From Prevotella sp. UBA4217 (GTDB lineage Bacteria; Bacteroidota; Bacteroidia; Bacteroidales; Bacteroidaceae), in the NCBI GenBank assembly GCA_002379425.1, contig DFTH01000017.1:56312-97504 (forward strand): a stretch of DNA of 41,193 bases. The letters are read 5' to 3'. The number at the start of each line of letters is the position of its first letter. The first letter of the stretch is position 1. Of the stretch, positions 10,901 through 18,788 are shown one piece after another. The position numbers and the translations under genes are program-made. The notes below the pieces were generated by a model. That model was not told where the DNA came from, searched no databases, and was given only the letters and a program-made list of their open reading frames with translations.

Positions 10901-12266
10901 GATGGTGGTGAGCCGTCTGGGTGAACTCCGTTTCGTGGATCCTAATACGAAGATCGTTCTCTCTACCGTGAACGTGCCTTACGGTTCTTCACTTTATTTC
11001 CGCAATGGCGATGAGGTGAGCAGGGGTGATAAGATTGCCCAGTGGGATCCGTTCAATGCCGTCATCGTTACTGAGTATGCCGGAACGCTCAAGTTCAATG
11101 ATGTCATCGAGGGTGTCACCTTCCGTGCCGAGACCGATGAGACCACCGGTCTGACCGAGAAGATCGTCACCGAGTCCAAGGATAAGTCGAAGGTGCCTAC
11201 GTGTGATGTCATCGGTGCCGACGGTGAGGTGATAGGAACGTACAACTTCCCTGTGGGTGGTCACGTGGTTGTCGAGGACGGCCAGACCGTCAAGACAGGT
11301 GAGACGCTCGTGAAGATTCCGCGTACTGCCGCCAAGGGTGGTGATATCACCGGTGGTCTGCCGCGTGTCACTGAACTCTTCGAGGCCCGCAACCCGTCGA
11401 ACCCCGCTGTCGTTTCCGAGATCGATGGTGAGGTCACCATGGGTAAGGTGAAGCGTGGTAACCGTGAGATCGTCGTCACCTCCAAGACTGGTGAGCAGCG
11501 CCGTTACCTCGTATCCCTGTCGAAGCAGATTCTGGTACAGGAGCACGATGCCGTGCGCGCTGGTACACCGCTCTCCGACGGTGTCATCACGCCTGCCGAC
11601 ATCCTGGCCATCAAGGGTCCCACCGCCGTTCAGGAGTATATCGTGAACGAGGTGCAGGATGTCTATCGCCTGCAGGGTGTGAAGATCAACGACAAGCACT
11701 TCGAAATCATCGTGCGCCAGATGATGCGCAAGGTTCAGATCAATGAGCCGGGCGACACGTCGTTCCTTGAGCAGGAGATCGTCGATAAACTCGACTTCGC
11801 TGAGGAGAACGACCGTATCTGGGGTAAGAAGGTGGTCACCGATGCCGGTGACTCCGAGAATCTGCAGAAGGGTCAGATCGTGACGGCCCGTAAGTTGCGC
11901 GACGAGAACTCGATGCTGAAGCGCCGTGACCTCCGTCTTGTTCAGGTGCGCGATGCCGTGCCTGCTACCTCGACGCAGATCCTGCAGGGTATCACCCGTG
12001 CGGCCCTTCAGACGAAGTCGTTCATGTCGGCCGCTTCGTTCCAGGAGACCACGAAGGTGCTCAACGAGGCCGCCATCCGCGGTAAGGTGGATCATCTGGA
12101 GGGAATGAAGGAGAACGTGATCTGCGGTCACCTTATTCCTGCCGGTACTGGCCTGCGCGAGTTCGAGAAGATCATCGTGGGCTCCAAGGAGGAGTATGAG
12201 CGCATCCAGGCTAACCGCAAGAATGTGCTCGACTTCGCAGAGGAAGCCGTACTCGACGAGAAGTAA
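7935..12266 (+). CDS. rpoC: DNA-directed RNA polymerase subunit beta'
   Basis: This is the beta' subunit, holding the catalytic magnesium. The 1443-residue product shows the N-terminal zinc ribbon ([20 protein letters not shown], around residues 65-85), the absolutely conserved NADFDGD motif at residues 482-488, and the second cysteine cluster in [12 protein letters not shown] (around residue 905) followed by [20 protein letters not shown]. Length slightly exceeds E. coli (1407). It ends 20 bases ahead of a strong terminator, closing this operon. Confidence 0.99.
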   Translation: MAFKKDSKVKSNFTKITIGLASPEEILESSFGEVTKPETINYRTYKPERDGLFCERIFGPTKDYECACGKYKRIRYKGIVCDRCGVEVTEKKVRRERAGHIELVVPVAHIWYFRSLPNKIGYLLGLPTKKLDAIIYYERYVVIQPGVMAGRKDAEGNDAIGSNVYDLLSEDEYNDIMDNYVSPDNDYLEDSDPNKFVAKMGAEAIYDLLVRLDLDSLSYELRDRANSDSSMQRKNEALKRLQVVEAFRQSVEKGINRPEWMIMKIIPVTPPELRPLVPLDGGRFATSDLNDLYRRVIIRNNRLKRLMEIKAPEVILRNEKRMLQEAVDSLFDNSRKSSAVKSESNRPLKSLSDSLKGKQGRFRQNLLGKRVDYSARSVIVVGPELKMGECGLPKLMAAELYKPFIIRKLIERGIVKTVKSAKKIVDRREPVIWDILENVMKGHPVLLNRAPTLHRLGIQAFQPKLIEGKAIQLHPLACTAFNADFDGDQMAVHLPLSNEAILEAQLLMLQSHNILNPANGAPITVPSQDMVLGLYYITKIRPGAKGEGLTFYGPEEAIIAHNEGKCDLHAQVKVVVDDIVDGKPERHMIETSVGRVIVNGIIPKEVGYVNKIISKKSLRDIIADVIKNVGFAEACEFLDGIKNLGYRMAYLAGLSFNLDDIIIPKEKAELIKKGNDEVRQITDNYNMGFITDNERYNQVIDTWTHINNDIGNVLLKQMTEADQGFNAVFMMLDSGARGSKDQIKQLSGIRGLMAKPQKAGAEGRGTIENPILSNFKEGMSVLEYFISTHGARKGLADTAMKTADAGYLTRRLVDVSHDVIITEEDCGTLRGLQCTALKSGDEVISSLAERILGRVSVHDVINPKTGDVIVEAGEEITEPIAEAIEKADIESVEIRSVLTCESKKGVCMKCYGRNLATRRMVQKGEAVGVIAAQAIGEPGTQLTLRTFHAGGVAGNAAANASIVSKYDRAVIELEEVRTVPFDEDGRDCEMVVSRLGELRFVDPNTKIVLSTVNVPYGSSLYFRNGDEVSRGDKIAQWDPFNAVIVTEYAGTLKFNDVIEGVTFRAETDETTGLTEKIVTESKDKSKVPTCDVIGADGEVIGTYNFPVGGHVVVEDGQTVKTGETLVKIPRTAAKGGDITGGLPRVTELFEARNPSNPAVVSEIDGEVTMGKVKRGNREIVVTSKTGEQRRYLVSLSKQILVQEHDAVRAGTPLSDGVITPADILAIKGPTAVQEYIVNEVQDVYRLQGVKINDKHFEIIVRQMMRKVQINEPGDTSFLEQEIVDKLDFAEENDRIWGKKVVTDAGDSENLQKGQIVTARKLRDENSMLKRRDLRLVQVRDAVPATSTQILQGITRAALQTKSFMSAASFQETTKVLNEAAIRGKVDHLEGMKENVICGHLIPAGTGLREFEKIIVGSKEEYERIQANRKNVLDFAEEAVLDEK

Positions 12267-12286
12267 TTTTCTTTTTCTACAATAGG

Positions 12287-12323
12287 GAGGGGGCGTTGCC
12301 ATTATTGGTAGCGCCCCCTCTTT
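12287..12323 (+). terminator. Intrinsic terminator after rpoC
   Basis: Fifteen-base arms at 12287-12301 and 12306-12320 pair completely with two wobbles around a TTAT loop, GC-rich in the middle, followed by TTTGTTCT. This closes the long rplK-rpoC transcription unit and isolates it from the accessory genes downstream. Confidence 0.88.
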
Positions 12324-12343
12324 GTTCTGTCAATCCTTCCGAA

Positions 12344-12366
12344 TTTCCGTAAAGTGCTTCTTATTT
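12344..12366. repeat. Solitary copy of the 21-bp repeat family
   Basis: The 23 bases here match 16945-16967, inside the tandem array next to fhs, at 20 of 23 positions (shared core CGTAAAGTGC). The copy lies just upstream of the sigma-factor promoter. It marks the left side of the accessory interval; the array marks the right side. Confidence 0.6.
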
Positions 12367-12377
12367 GTCGAGAATTG

Positions 12378-12409
12378 TTTGGTGGAATGGAAAACTTGTC
12401 GTATCTTTG
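12378..12409 (+). promoter_or_regulatory. Bacteroidetes-type promoter of the ECF sigma operon
   Basis: TTTG at 12378-12381 and TATCTTTG at 12402-12409 are 20 bases apart, matching the Bacteroidetes primary-sigma consensus. The 37 bases 12375-12411 recur with one mismatch at 40910-40946 ahead of an Rpn-type gene. The leader of about 120 bases to the start codon includes an eight-codon ATG-to-TAA frame (12418-12444) of unknown meaning. Confidence 0.85.
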
Positions 12410-12536
12410 CACAGACCATGAAGAGAGCATTGACATATAAGTAATTACACTTTTTTGTTTTGGAGTTAATATTTCTTAATTTCTGCAACATTCTTATTAC
12501 TGAAGTGTTATAAAGATAACGAACGATCAAGTGTGA

Positions 12537-13034
12537 ATGACAGCGAAAGAGTTTCAGTTACGCTTCCTTCCGATGCAGCCGAGCCTTTACCGGCAAGCCC
12601 TTGCTATGCTTGGAGTTGAGGCAGATGCGGAAGACGCTGTACAGGAAACCTATCTGAAGGTCTGGAAACAGGCAGGGCGGATAGCCGACATGGAGAACGC
12701 TGAAGGTTTTCTTGTACTGACGCTCAGGAACGTATGCTTGAACATGATTCGCTCTCGCAAGGGGATGCTCAACCTCAATCAACACAATATAGATATCGAG
12801 GAAAACGATGCGGAAATGCAAAGTCTGATCGAGAGTGAGGATCTCATGACGCTTCGCAGGGCAATCTTCCAATTGCAGCCCAAGGCAAGGAGCATGGTGA
12901 CAATGTACTACTTCAGTAGTATGAACTCCCATCAGATTGCTGAGGCAACAGGTGAGACTGAGGCCAATGTGCGTTCCATACTCTCAAGGGCAAGAGCACA
13001 GTTGCGTAAAATGCTACCCAAGCATCAAAAATAG
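12537..13034 (+). CDS. ECF-type RNA polymerase sigma factor
   Basis: This is a short alternative sigma factor of the ECF (sigma-70 group 4) class. The 165-residue product has region 2 at about residues 10-75 (AEDAVQETYLKVWKQ is the typical region 2.2 helix) and region 4 at about 104-160 with a helix-turn-helix (SHQIAEATGETEANVRSILSRAR, split here as residues 131-153). Nothing else is attached. It starts at ATG 12537 and ends nine bases before a membrane protein that could be its anti-sigma partner. It has its own promoter after the rpoC terminator. Target promoters cannot be told from the sequence. Confidence 0.93.
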   Translation: MTAKEFQLRFLPMQPSLYRQALAMLGVEADAEDAVQETYLKVWKQAGRIADMENAEGFLVLTLRNVCLNMIRSRKGMLNLNQHNIDIEENDAEMQSLIESEDLMTLRRAIFQLQPKARSMVTMYYFSSMNSHQIAEATGETEANVRSILSRARAQLRKMLPKHQK

Positions 13035-13043
13035 TAAGAATCT

Positions 13044-14231
13044 ATGACAGAGAAAATGAGACAGATGATTGATCGGTTCTATCTGGGTGAACTCACGATA
13101 GACGAAGAGCGGAGGCTAATAGGCCTGCTGCTCTCAGACGACTGTCCCATGGATCTGAGGGTTGAACGTCATGCTCTTATCATGCTGGCCCGGCAAGAGG
13201 CGATAGACATGCCTGGAGATCTGGAAAAAAGAGTAGTGGGAGCCATTAAGTCTCATACTTTAAAAATATATTGGTGGTTGTCCGCAGTTGCCGCCTTCTT
13301 ATTGATAATCGGGATGGGCTATTGGGGCTTTTTGCACAAAGAAATTCAACAGAGCCCTTCAATAAGCGCATCGGAGAATCATGGGGACAAGAATCATGGG
13401 GACAGGTCCATGATTCTATACGGAATCAAGCGACCAGTCCCCATGATTCTGAAGACGAAACCGCAACACGCCTTGGTTACAATGTGCGAGCCAGAAGAAG
13501 TCACGCCCGCCTCTACGGCAAGTGCCGATACAATTACTCCTTCTGCACTCACAGAGCAGGAACAGCACCAAGTCGTTGAGAGGAAAGCGAAGCCTGCTGA
13601 ACAGGCATCTCCTATCATCTATCCCTCTGATCTCCACCATCGCAAGCACTTAGGCAGCCGTATGATGGCCCAGGTCTATATGTCGAGCATGATGGCTGGC
13701 GGTAAGACGGAGTCATTCAATAACTATTCTTATTCCCTTCATACAGGAGATCCGGAAATAGACACAGTAATAGTAACTAACACACAGAGCCACCATCGCC
13801 AACCCGTTCGCTTTGGTGTCTCGTTACGCTATCGGTTTAATGACCGCTGGAGCGTAGAGGGTGGATTATCATATACACGTCTCTCGTCTGACATCACCGT
13901 TATAGAAGATGGTTTTTCCACAGTAACAGAGCAACGACTCAACTATATCGGCCTGCCATTGAACGTGAGTTACGATCTATGGAAGAGTCGCTACTTTGGA
14001 TTATACGTCACCGTAGGTGGCTTGATAGACAAACGGCTCGATGCCAGTCCTTGGCAGTTCTCGCTCAACGGAGGCGCAGGAGCGGAATACAAACTAACCG
14101 ACTTTTTCAGTCTTTACGCTGAGCCAGGCTTAGGCTATTACTTTAAGGACGGCAGCAGTACACCAACTATCTATCAGGACCATCCCCTGAACTTTAACTT
14201 TAGTTTGGGCCTACGTTTCAATGTGAAATGA
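13044..14231 (+). CDS. One-TM protein with outer-membrane beta-barrel-like C-terminus; candidate anti-sigma factor
   Basis: The 395-residue product has four visible parts. Residues 1-73 are charged, helical and presumably cytoplasmic. Residues 76-96 are a hydrophobic membrane segment (WWLSAVAAFLLIIGMGYWGF). Residues 100-200 are a low-complexity linker, part of it encoded by palindromic repeat DNA. Residues 205-395 alternate polar and aromatic residues (FGVSLRYRFNDRWSVEGGLS, ISLGLRF-like end) as in small Bacteroidetes outer-membrane beta-barrels. Position nine bases after an ECF sigma gene and the N-terminal layout suggest an anti-sigma role, but I see no named anti-sigma domain such as FecR. 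How one chain could contact both membranes is unclear. Confidence 0.72.
   Translation: MTEKMRQMIDRFYLGELTIDEERRLIGLLLSDDCPMDLRVERHALIMLARQEAIDMPGDLEKRVVGAIKSHTLKIYWWLSAVAAFLLIIGMGYWGFLHKEIQQSPSISASENHGDKNHGDRSMILYGIKRPVPMILKTKPQHALVTMCEPEEVTPASTASADTITPSALTEQEQHQVVERKAKPAEQASPIIYPSDLHHRKHLGSRMMAQVYMSSMMAGGKTESFNNYSYSLHTGDPEIDTVIVTNTQSHHRQPVRFGVSLRYRFNDRWSVEGGLSYTRLSSDITVIEDGFSTVTEQRLNYIGLPLNVSYDLWKSRYFGLYVTVGGLIDKRLDASPWQFSLNGGAGAEYKLTDFFSLYAEPGLGYYFKDGSSTPTIYQDHPLNFNFSLGLRFNVK
13375..13450. repeat. REP-like palindromic cluster inside a coding region
   Basis: AGAATCATGGGGACA occurs at 13375-13389 and again, one base later shifted, at 13390-13404. Inverted copies occur at 13408-13417 (CCATGATTCT) and 13437-13450 (GTCCCCATGATTCT). 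The cluster encodes the repetitive ENHGDKNHGDR linker (residues 111-121 and following). Two direct and two inverted copies in 76 bases look like a small palindromic mobile repeat that inserted in frame. Confidence 0.7.
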
Positions 14232-14316
14232 GCCGTCGGTTAAGATAGAAAACTGCATAAGAAGTCGCTAATGATTTATAAGAAGAATAACGTATTAATC
14301 TATTAAAATTACAATT

Positions 14317-15150
14317 ATGAAAAAGGTAACATTATTAACGAGCATGCTATTGACACTTGGATTGTTCAGCGCATGCAGCAGTGATGAAGAGATGAGTGGT
14401 AATGGTGGGAGAGAAACTATACTGATACCTACAGATGGTGAGGTTTTGACACCCGTAGAGGATCGTTCAATTGCAGGATATGAAGATCTCTCAAGATTCT
14501 TTGCTTCACAAATGCCCATTGGCGCACGTTCCAATAGTTTCTTTGTGAATTCTGATCAGGACGAATTTTCTGCGATCAACAGCCTTACAGAACTCAAGGG
14601 CGTCTATAAAGGCACTGAGGAAATCCCCCATATAGATTTTGAGCATTACACACTTGTTCTTGGACAAACGGTTAAACCAGGTGCCTGTTACCCGGTGCTT
14701 AGACAGAACTTAGAGTTCCTCAATAATTCGTGCCAACAGAACCTCTATGTCCCGAACCTTGAAGGTAGATATGCGATGAGTGCTCCTATTTATTACTGGG
14801 CATTATATCCAAAGTTTAGAACAGAAGGTATTAACACCAACATTATAAAAGAAGGTAGTCTGAAAACAGTTAATCTCTCAGGTCAGTTGCGGTATATTAC
14901 AAATATTGGATGGTATATCTCATATAGTGTTGTTGGCATGTATGAGAGTAAAGATTATTACATTTTGAATCCTACTGATTTGCCTGCTGAGTGTACAGTT
15001 AATAAAGAAGATGGTACAAACATTACCTTATCAGGAGAGTCTTTCGAGAACTATGACGCAATTATGGGACTATATGCAGGAACACAGATATGGCCATCTT
15101 CCAGTGATAAATATCTTATTTATATTTCAAATGTTGAAAAAGCAGAATGA
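14317..15150 (+). CDS. Predicted surface lipoprotein of unknown function
   Basis: The 277-residue product begins with a lipoprotein signal peptide: MKK, a hydrophobic stretch, and lipobox LFSAC with the lipidated Cys at residue 20. The following SSDEE resembles the acidic Bacteroidetes surface-export signal, so it may face outward. I recognise no domain in the rest. The gene is AT-rich compared with its ribosomal neighbours. It overlaps the metalloprotease gene by four bases (ATGA), so the two are very likely co-transcribed and may work together, for example as a surface anchor or inhibitor; that is inference. Confidence 0.8.
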   Translation: MKKVTLLTSMLLTLGLFSACSSDEEMSGNGGRETILIPTDGEVLTPVEDRSIAGYEDLSRFFASQMPIGARSNSFFVNSDQDEFSAINSLTELKGVYKGTEEIPHIDFEHYTLVLGQTVKPGACYPVLRQNLEFLNNSCQQNLYVPNLEGRYAMSAPIYYWALYPKFRTEGINTNIIKEGSLKTVNLSGQLRYITNIGWYISYSVVGMYESKDYYILNPTDLPAECTVNKEDGTNITLSGESFENYDAIMGLYAGTQIWPSSSDKYLIYISNVEKAE

Positions 15151-16550
15151 TCATGAAAAAGTTATTTGTATTTATAGTTTTATCGACTTTATGTGCAAGC
15201 AATATGTTTTCCCAAAAAATGCTATATGATGATATCATATGTCCTGATAACGGAGAAAAAGGGAATGCAGCAGTTACTTATTGGAACAAATACAATCTAT
15301 ATTACTGCTTTAAAAACTATGATTGTAATTTATCGTCTTCTCAATGCAGGATTGCTGTTCAAAATGCATTTAATACATGGTCGCAGTATTCATTGTTTTC
15401 ATTTACAGAAACGAATAATTTGTCTCAGGCTGACATCGAAATAAGTTGGGAAGCAGATAGCCATAGTGGATGTGACCCCTTCTCATCTACTGCTCTAGCA
15501 CACGCATCAATAGGAAGGTATAACCGAACTCCTCCGGCTTATGTCCATTTTAAAAAAAATATATCTTTCACGATGACTTCGTCTCCATACAATTTGGAGT
15601 CTGTTGCATTGCATGAAATTGGTCACGTTTTAGGATTGGCTCATGATTCGAGTCACTCCAATGCTGTAATGAATGATTACTATGGGTACAAATTAGATTT
15701 AACAGGCTATGATTTAAGTACTTTCTATAGCCATTACTCATTCCCAGGTTCCCTTACAGGGCCAAATCTGATAACCAACTATGGAGATTATAACATTAAT
15801 AATTTCCCTTCTGGTTTTACTACATCATGGAGCATCAATGACAGTTATTACAATAATAGTAATTATGTAAAAGGAAATTATTCTGGTTACGGGAATTGCA
15901 GAATTTACCGTAACTCCAGTTACGAAATGGCAGATGCCACTCTTACAGCAACTATTAGGAAAGGCAGTATAATAGTTAAAGAATTGACAAAGCCGCATCT
16001 ATATGCTTATTTGGGATTCAAAGGACACTATACATCGGGAAGCCTATCGGGTGATATCCATTATTCACTGTACTTCAATATTAAGGCAAACACTGCCACT
16101 ACGGTTACTTCACCGAACTTCTACGGTGCAACGGTAACATACAGCAGCAGTGGTGCGACTCCAACAGCGTGGGGCTTTAATTCTACTAATGGTGTCTTAA
16201 ACTTTAAGGCTCCTGCAGGCAGTGCTCCTGTCATCATAAACGTGCATGATGTTTGTGGAAACAACTATGTCCTGTATGCAATGCCATCGAGTTATGGCAT
16301 CAACGTGTCCAACGGAGATAATGACATTACCGTTACGCTGGTTGAGGATGGAGATGCCTCTAAGGACTTTACTCCTGAAGAGTCTTGGACGGTTGAGGTC
16401 ATCAATGCTGAGACAGGACGGGTGATGGCTACGCAATCCTCAATGAACCGTTCGGAGACGATCTCCACCGCAGGATGGCCAAAGGGCATCTATATCGTCA
16501 AGGTGACCATCGGCAAGGAGGAACTGACGGAGAAGGTAATGGTGAAATAG
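15147..16550 (+). CDS. Secreted matrixin-like zinc metalloprotease with T9SS C-terminal tail
   Basis: The 467-residue product has a signal peptide (residues 3-23, ending NMFSQ) and a catalytic domain with HEIGHVLGLAHD at residues 156-167: His156, His160 and His166 bind zinc and Glu157 is catalytic. A Met-turn candidate (NAVM, Met175) follows eight residues later. This is the metzincin/matrixin layout. A middle beta-rich region of unknown fold follows, and the last 60 residues (from WTVEVINAETGRV to KGIYIVKVTIGKEELTEKVMVK, with the end at 467) match type A sorting tails of type IX secretion. ATG 15153 is an equally good start. The catalytic half is AT-rich; the last 300 bases are host-like in composition. 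Confidence 0.88.
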   Translation: MIMKKLFVFIVLSTLCASNMFSQKMLYDDIICPDNGEKGNAAVTYWNKYNLYYCFKNYDCNLSSSQCRIAVQNAFNTWSQYSLFSFTETNNLSQADIEISWEADSHSGCDPFSSTALAHASIGRYNRTPPAYVHFKKNISFTMTSSPYNLESVALHEIGHVLGLAHDSSHSNAVMNDYYGYKLDLTGYDLSTFYSHYSFPGSLTGPNLITNYGDYNINNFPSGFTTSWSINDSYYNNSNYVKGNYSGYGNCRIYRNSSYEMADATLTATIRKGSIIVKELTKPHLYAYLGFKGHYTSGSLSGDIHYSLYFNIKANTATTVTSPNFYGATVTYSSSGATPTAWGFNSTNGVLNFKAPAGSAPVIINVHDVCGNNYVLYAMPSSYGINVSNGDNDITVTLVEDGDASKDFTPEESWTVEVINAETGRVMATQSSMNRSETISTAGWPKGIYIVKVTIGKEELTEKVMVK

Positions 16551-16611
16551 CAAACTCATGACATTGTTAGTAATTGCCCCATGATGAACACATAGTATTA
16601 GACTAGTGGAG

Positions 16612-16644
16612 GGTGCCGCCCTGTGACGGGGTGGTGCCTTTTTT
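16612..16644 (+). terminator. Intrinsic terminator after the metalloprotease gene
   Basis: Eleven-base arms 16612-16622 and 16628-16638 pair completely with four wobbles around GTGAC, and six T follow at 16639-16644. It lies 62 bases after the stop codon and ends the sigma-to-protease transcription unit. Confidence 0.85.
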
Positions 16645-16677
16645 CGTCGTGCTTAAAGACACTGCCCTCAGTGTGCT

Positions 16678-16832
16678 CCTTCGCGCGCGCAGGCGTAGTA
16701 GTTGTCTTAAGCCAAAAACAAGTGTCCCACGTGTCCCATCTGTCCACGAAGGATAGTCACCACCGTGGACAGGTGGAACAGATGGGACACATAAAAAGTG
16801 GATAAGACAACTACCACGCACGCGCGCGAAGG
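16678..16832. repeat. 155-bp imperfect palindrome between convergent genes
   Basis: Outer arms 16678-16709 and 16803-16832 are inverted repeats (both contain CCTTCGCGCGCG and GTAGTTGTCTTA in reverse orientation). Inner arms 16722-16747 and 16765-16790 match at 22 of 26 positions in inverted orientation. The inner arms are themselves built from a GTGTCCCA-like 9-10 bp word. The loop is 16748-16764. The element could form a long cruciform or RNA hairpin and separates the plus-strand protease from minus-strand fhs. No gene is seen in it. Confidence 0.85.
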
Positions 16833-16974
16833 CACTTTTCTGGAATAGGAAGGCTGTTTTCTGAAATGAGGAGGCACTTTACGGAACTGAGGAGGCTCCC
16901 TACGTTTCTAAAGAGGCTCCTCACGTTCGTAAAGAGCCTCCTAATTTTCGTAAAGTGCCTCTTAATTTCATGAT
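16828..16974. repeat. Seven tandem 21-bp degenerate repeats
   Basis: Units start at 16828, 16849, 16870, 16891, 16912, 16933 and 16954, each 21 bases with a core like GAGGCnCnnTACGTTCnTAA. The period equals seven codons, so the minus strand reads as repeated heptapeptides (KIRRLFT, NVRSLFR, NVGSLLS), but this is not convincing as a gene. The last unit runs over the fhs stop codon (16968-16970). The first unit overlaps the palindrome by five bases, so both form one compound block. Confidence 0.85.
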
Positions 16975-18647
16975 AGTCCTTCAATCTGGCCGTTCTCGAT
17001 GGTGATGCGTTCGGCCTGTGGACTCTTGGGGAGCCCAGGCATGCGGAGCATGTCACCGGCGATGACCACGATCATCTCGCTGCCACAGTTCAGGATCACG
17101 TCGCGTATGCGGATGGTGAAGCCCTCGGGAGAACCGTAGCGCGTAGAGTCTGCGGAGAAGGAGAACTGCGTCTTGGCGATGCATACGGGGTAGTGGGCGA
17201 TGGCGCCGTCCTCGTCGGTAAACGTGGCGCGCAGTGCCTCAAGTTTCTTCTTTGCCGTCTTGCTGTACTCCACGGCTGAGGCACCATAGATACCCTTGCA
17301 GACCTTCTCGATCTTGTCTTCCAGGCAGTCGGCCTCCTTGTAGGTGAAGCGGATGGGAAGCGGCTGCTGCTTGTCGATGGTGTCGATGACGGTCTGTGCC
17401 AGTTCGACGGCTCCATCACCGCCCTTGAGGAAGGCCTCGTTGACGGCAAATCCTACACCGAGGTCCTCGCAGTTCTTGCGTACGATGTCTATCTCTTCCT
17501 CCAGATCCGTGTCATGGCGGTTGAGCGTCACCACCACAGGCTGTCCGAACCCTTGCATGTTGCGGATGTGGCGGTTCAGGTTCTTCAGTCCTTCTGTCAG
17601 TCCTTTGGCGTTTGGCTCCTTGATGTCGGCGAGTGCCACCCCGCCGTGCATCTTCAGGCCCTGAGTGGTGGCCACGATGACGACCAGTCGCGGCTGAAGC
17701 CCAGTCTTGCGGCATTTGATGTCGAAGAACTTCTCGGCACCCAGGTCGGCGCCGAAGCCAGCCTCCGTCACCACATAGTCGCTGTAGGTCATCGCCATCT
17801 TCGTGGCGAGCACGCTGGAACAGCCGTGGGCGATGTTGGCAAACGGTCCTCCGTGGATGAAGGCGGGCGTGTGCTCAGTGGTCTGCACGAGGTTGGGGTT
17901 GAGGGCATCACGCAACAGGACCGTGATCGCGCCGGCCACGCCGAGGTCCTTGACCTTGAACAGTCTGCCGTCGGCGGTGATGCCCAGCACGATGTTCTCG
18001 ATGCGGCGCTGAAGGTCGGCCTCGCTGGTGGCGAGACAGAGGATGGCCATCAGTTCCGAGGCAGGTGTGATGTCGAAGCCTGTCTCGGAGACCACTCCGT
18101 CGCCGCGGAGCCCCGTCACCACATTGCGCAAGGCACGGTCGTTGACGTCGAGCACCCGCTTCCAGAAGATCTCCCTCAGCGAGAAGCCATCTTTGCGGTA
18201 TTGGTAGAGGTAATTGTCGAGGAGGGCGCTGATGGTGTTATGGGCCGAGGTCACGGCGTGGAAGTCGCCCGTGAAGTGCAGGTTGATCTTCTCCATGGGC
18301 AGCACCTGGGCATAGCCGCCACCGGCAGCACCGCCCTTCATGCCGAAGCAGGGGCCGAGGGAGGGCTCGCGCAGCGCTACGGTCGCCTTCTTCCCGATCT
18401 TGTTCAGTCCCAGGGCCAGTCCGATGCTGACAGTGGTCTTGCCGATGCCCGCCTTCGTCGGACTGATGGCCGTCACCAGGATCAGCCGGCTCTCCCTGAC
18501 CTTCTTCTCGTCGATGAGCGACACCGGCACCTTGGCCATGTATCTCCCGTATGGTTCAATACTCTCAGCGTCGATACCCAACAGGGATGCGATCTCGCCG
18601 ATAGGCTTCAACTCGCATTCCCTCGCAATCTGTATGTCTGTCTTCAT
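16968..18647 (-). CDS. fhs: Formate--tetrahydrofolate ligase
   Basis: The enzyme makes 10-formyl-tetrahydrofolate from formate, ATP and tetrahydrofolate, feeding purine and one-carbon metabolism. The 559-residue product has the family-typical length and the ATP-binding loop [11 protein letters not shown] at residues 62-72. Other conserved stretches are [23 protein letters not shown] (about 96-118, shown by its core [14 protein letters not shown]), [10 protein letters not shown] and [16 protein letters not shown]. The gene points against its neighbours and has its own promoter divergent from the DUF3467 gene. It is the only minus-strand gene in the window. Its stop codon lies within the last 21-bp repeat unit. 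Confidence 0.97.
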   Translation of the reverse strand: MKTDIQIARECELKPIGEIASLLGIDAESIEPYGRYMAKVPVSLIDEKKVRESRLILVTAISPTKAGIGKTTVSIGLALGLNKIGKKATVALREPSLGPCFGMKGGAAGGGYAQVLPMEKINLHFTGDFHAVTSAHNTISALLDNYLYQYRKDGFSLREIFWKRVLDVNDRALRNVVTGLRGDGVVSETGFDITPASELMAILCLATSEADLQRRIENIVLGITADGRLFKVKDLGVAGAITVLLRDALNPNLVQTTEHTPAFIHGGPFANIAHGCSSVLATKMAMTYSDYVVTEAGFGADLGAEKFFDIKCRKTGLQPRLVVIVATTQGLKMHGGVALADIKEPNAKGLTEGLKNLNRHIRNMQGFGQPVVVTLNRHDTDLEEEIDIVRKNCEDLGVGFAVNEAFLKGGDGAVELAQTVIDTIDKQQPLPIRFTYKEADCLEDKIEKVCKGIYGASAVEYSKTAKKKLEALRATFTDEDGAIAHYPVCIAKTQFSFSADSTRYGSPEGFTIRIRDVILNCGSEMIVVIAGDMLRMPGLPKSPQAERITIENGQIEGLS

Positions 18648-18680
18648 TGTCTGTAATGCTTGGCTTTAGTTATTCGTCTG

Positions 18681-18711
18681 CAAAGATAGCGATTTCTCCC
18701 CAATCTGCAAA
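18681..18711 (-). promoter_or_regulatory. fhs: Promoter of fhs
   Basis: On the minus strand TATCTTTG (18688-18681) follows TTTG (18711-18708) by 19 bases, close to the Bacteroidetes consensus. It is back to back with the plus-strand promoter starting at 18727, giving a compact divergent control region. The leader to the fhs ATG is about 30 bases. Confidence 0.8.
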
Positions 18712-18726
18712 ATCTGTCTCTTATCT

Positions 18727-18758
18727 TTTGTGGTTTTCCAAATATTTTCGTACTTTTG
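18727..18758 (+). promoter_or_regulatory. Promoter of the DUF3467-type gene
   Basis: TTTG at 18727-18730 and TACTTTTG at 18751-18758 are separated by 20 bases. The start codon at 18789 follows after about 25 bases of leader. The location rules out the upstream TTG at 18756 as a start. Confidence 0.8.
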
Positions 18759-18788
18759 TACCCTGATTTCACCTTAATTATATTGGAT

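Noticed and set aside
10989..12302. Open frame of 437 codons on the minus strand opposite rpoC
   Set aside because: Antisense shadow of rpoC; it even starts inside the rpoC terminator.
12418..12444. Eight-codon leader frame before the sigma gene
   Set aside because: Too short to judge; it lacks regulatory codon runs or a paired attenuator, so it is mentioned only in the promoter entry.
16828..16974. Possible CRISPR array
   Set aside because: The units are 21 bp, directly tandem and degenerate, with no unique spacers of similar size and no cas genes nearby.
16811..17056. Minus-strand frame encoding heptapeptide repeats
   Set aside because: It arises from the 21-bp array and overlaps the 3' end of fhs in another frame; no start context or homology supports a gene.
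17514..18656. Open frame of 380 codons on the plus strand opposite fhs
   Set aside because: It is the antisense of a clearly identified enzyme gene, shows no recognisable domain, and its length follows from the GC-rich codon use of fhs.
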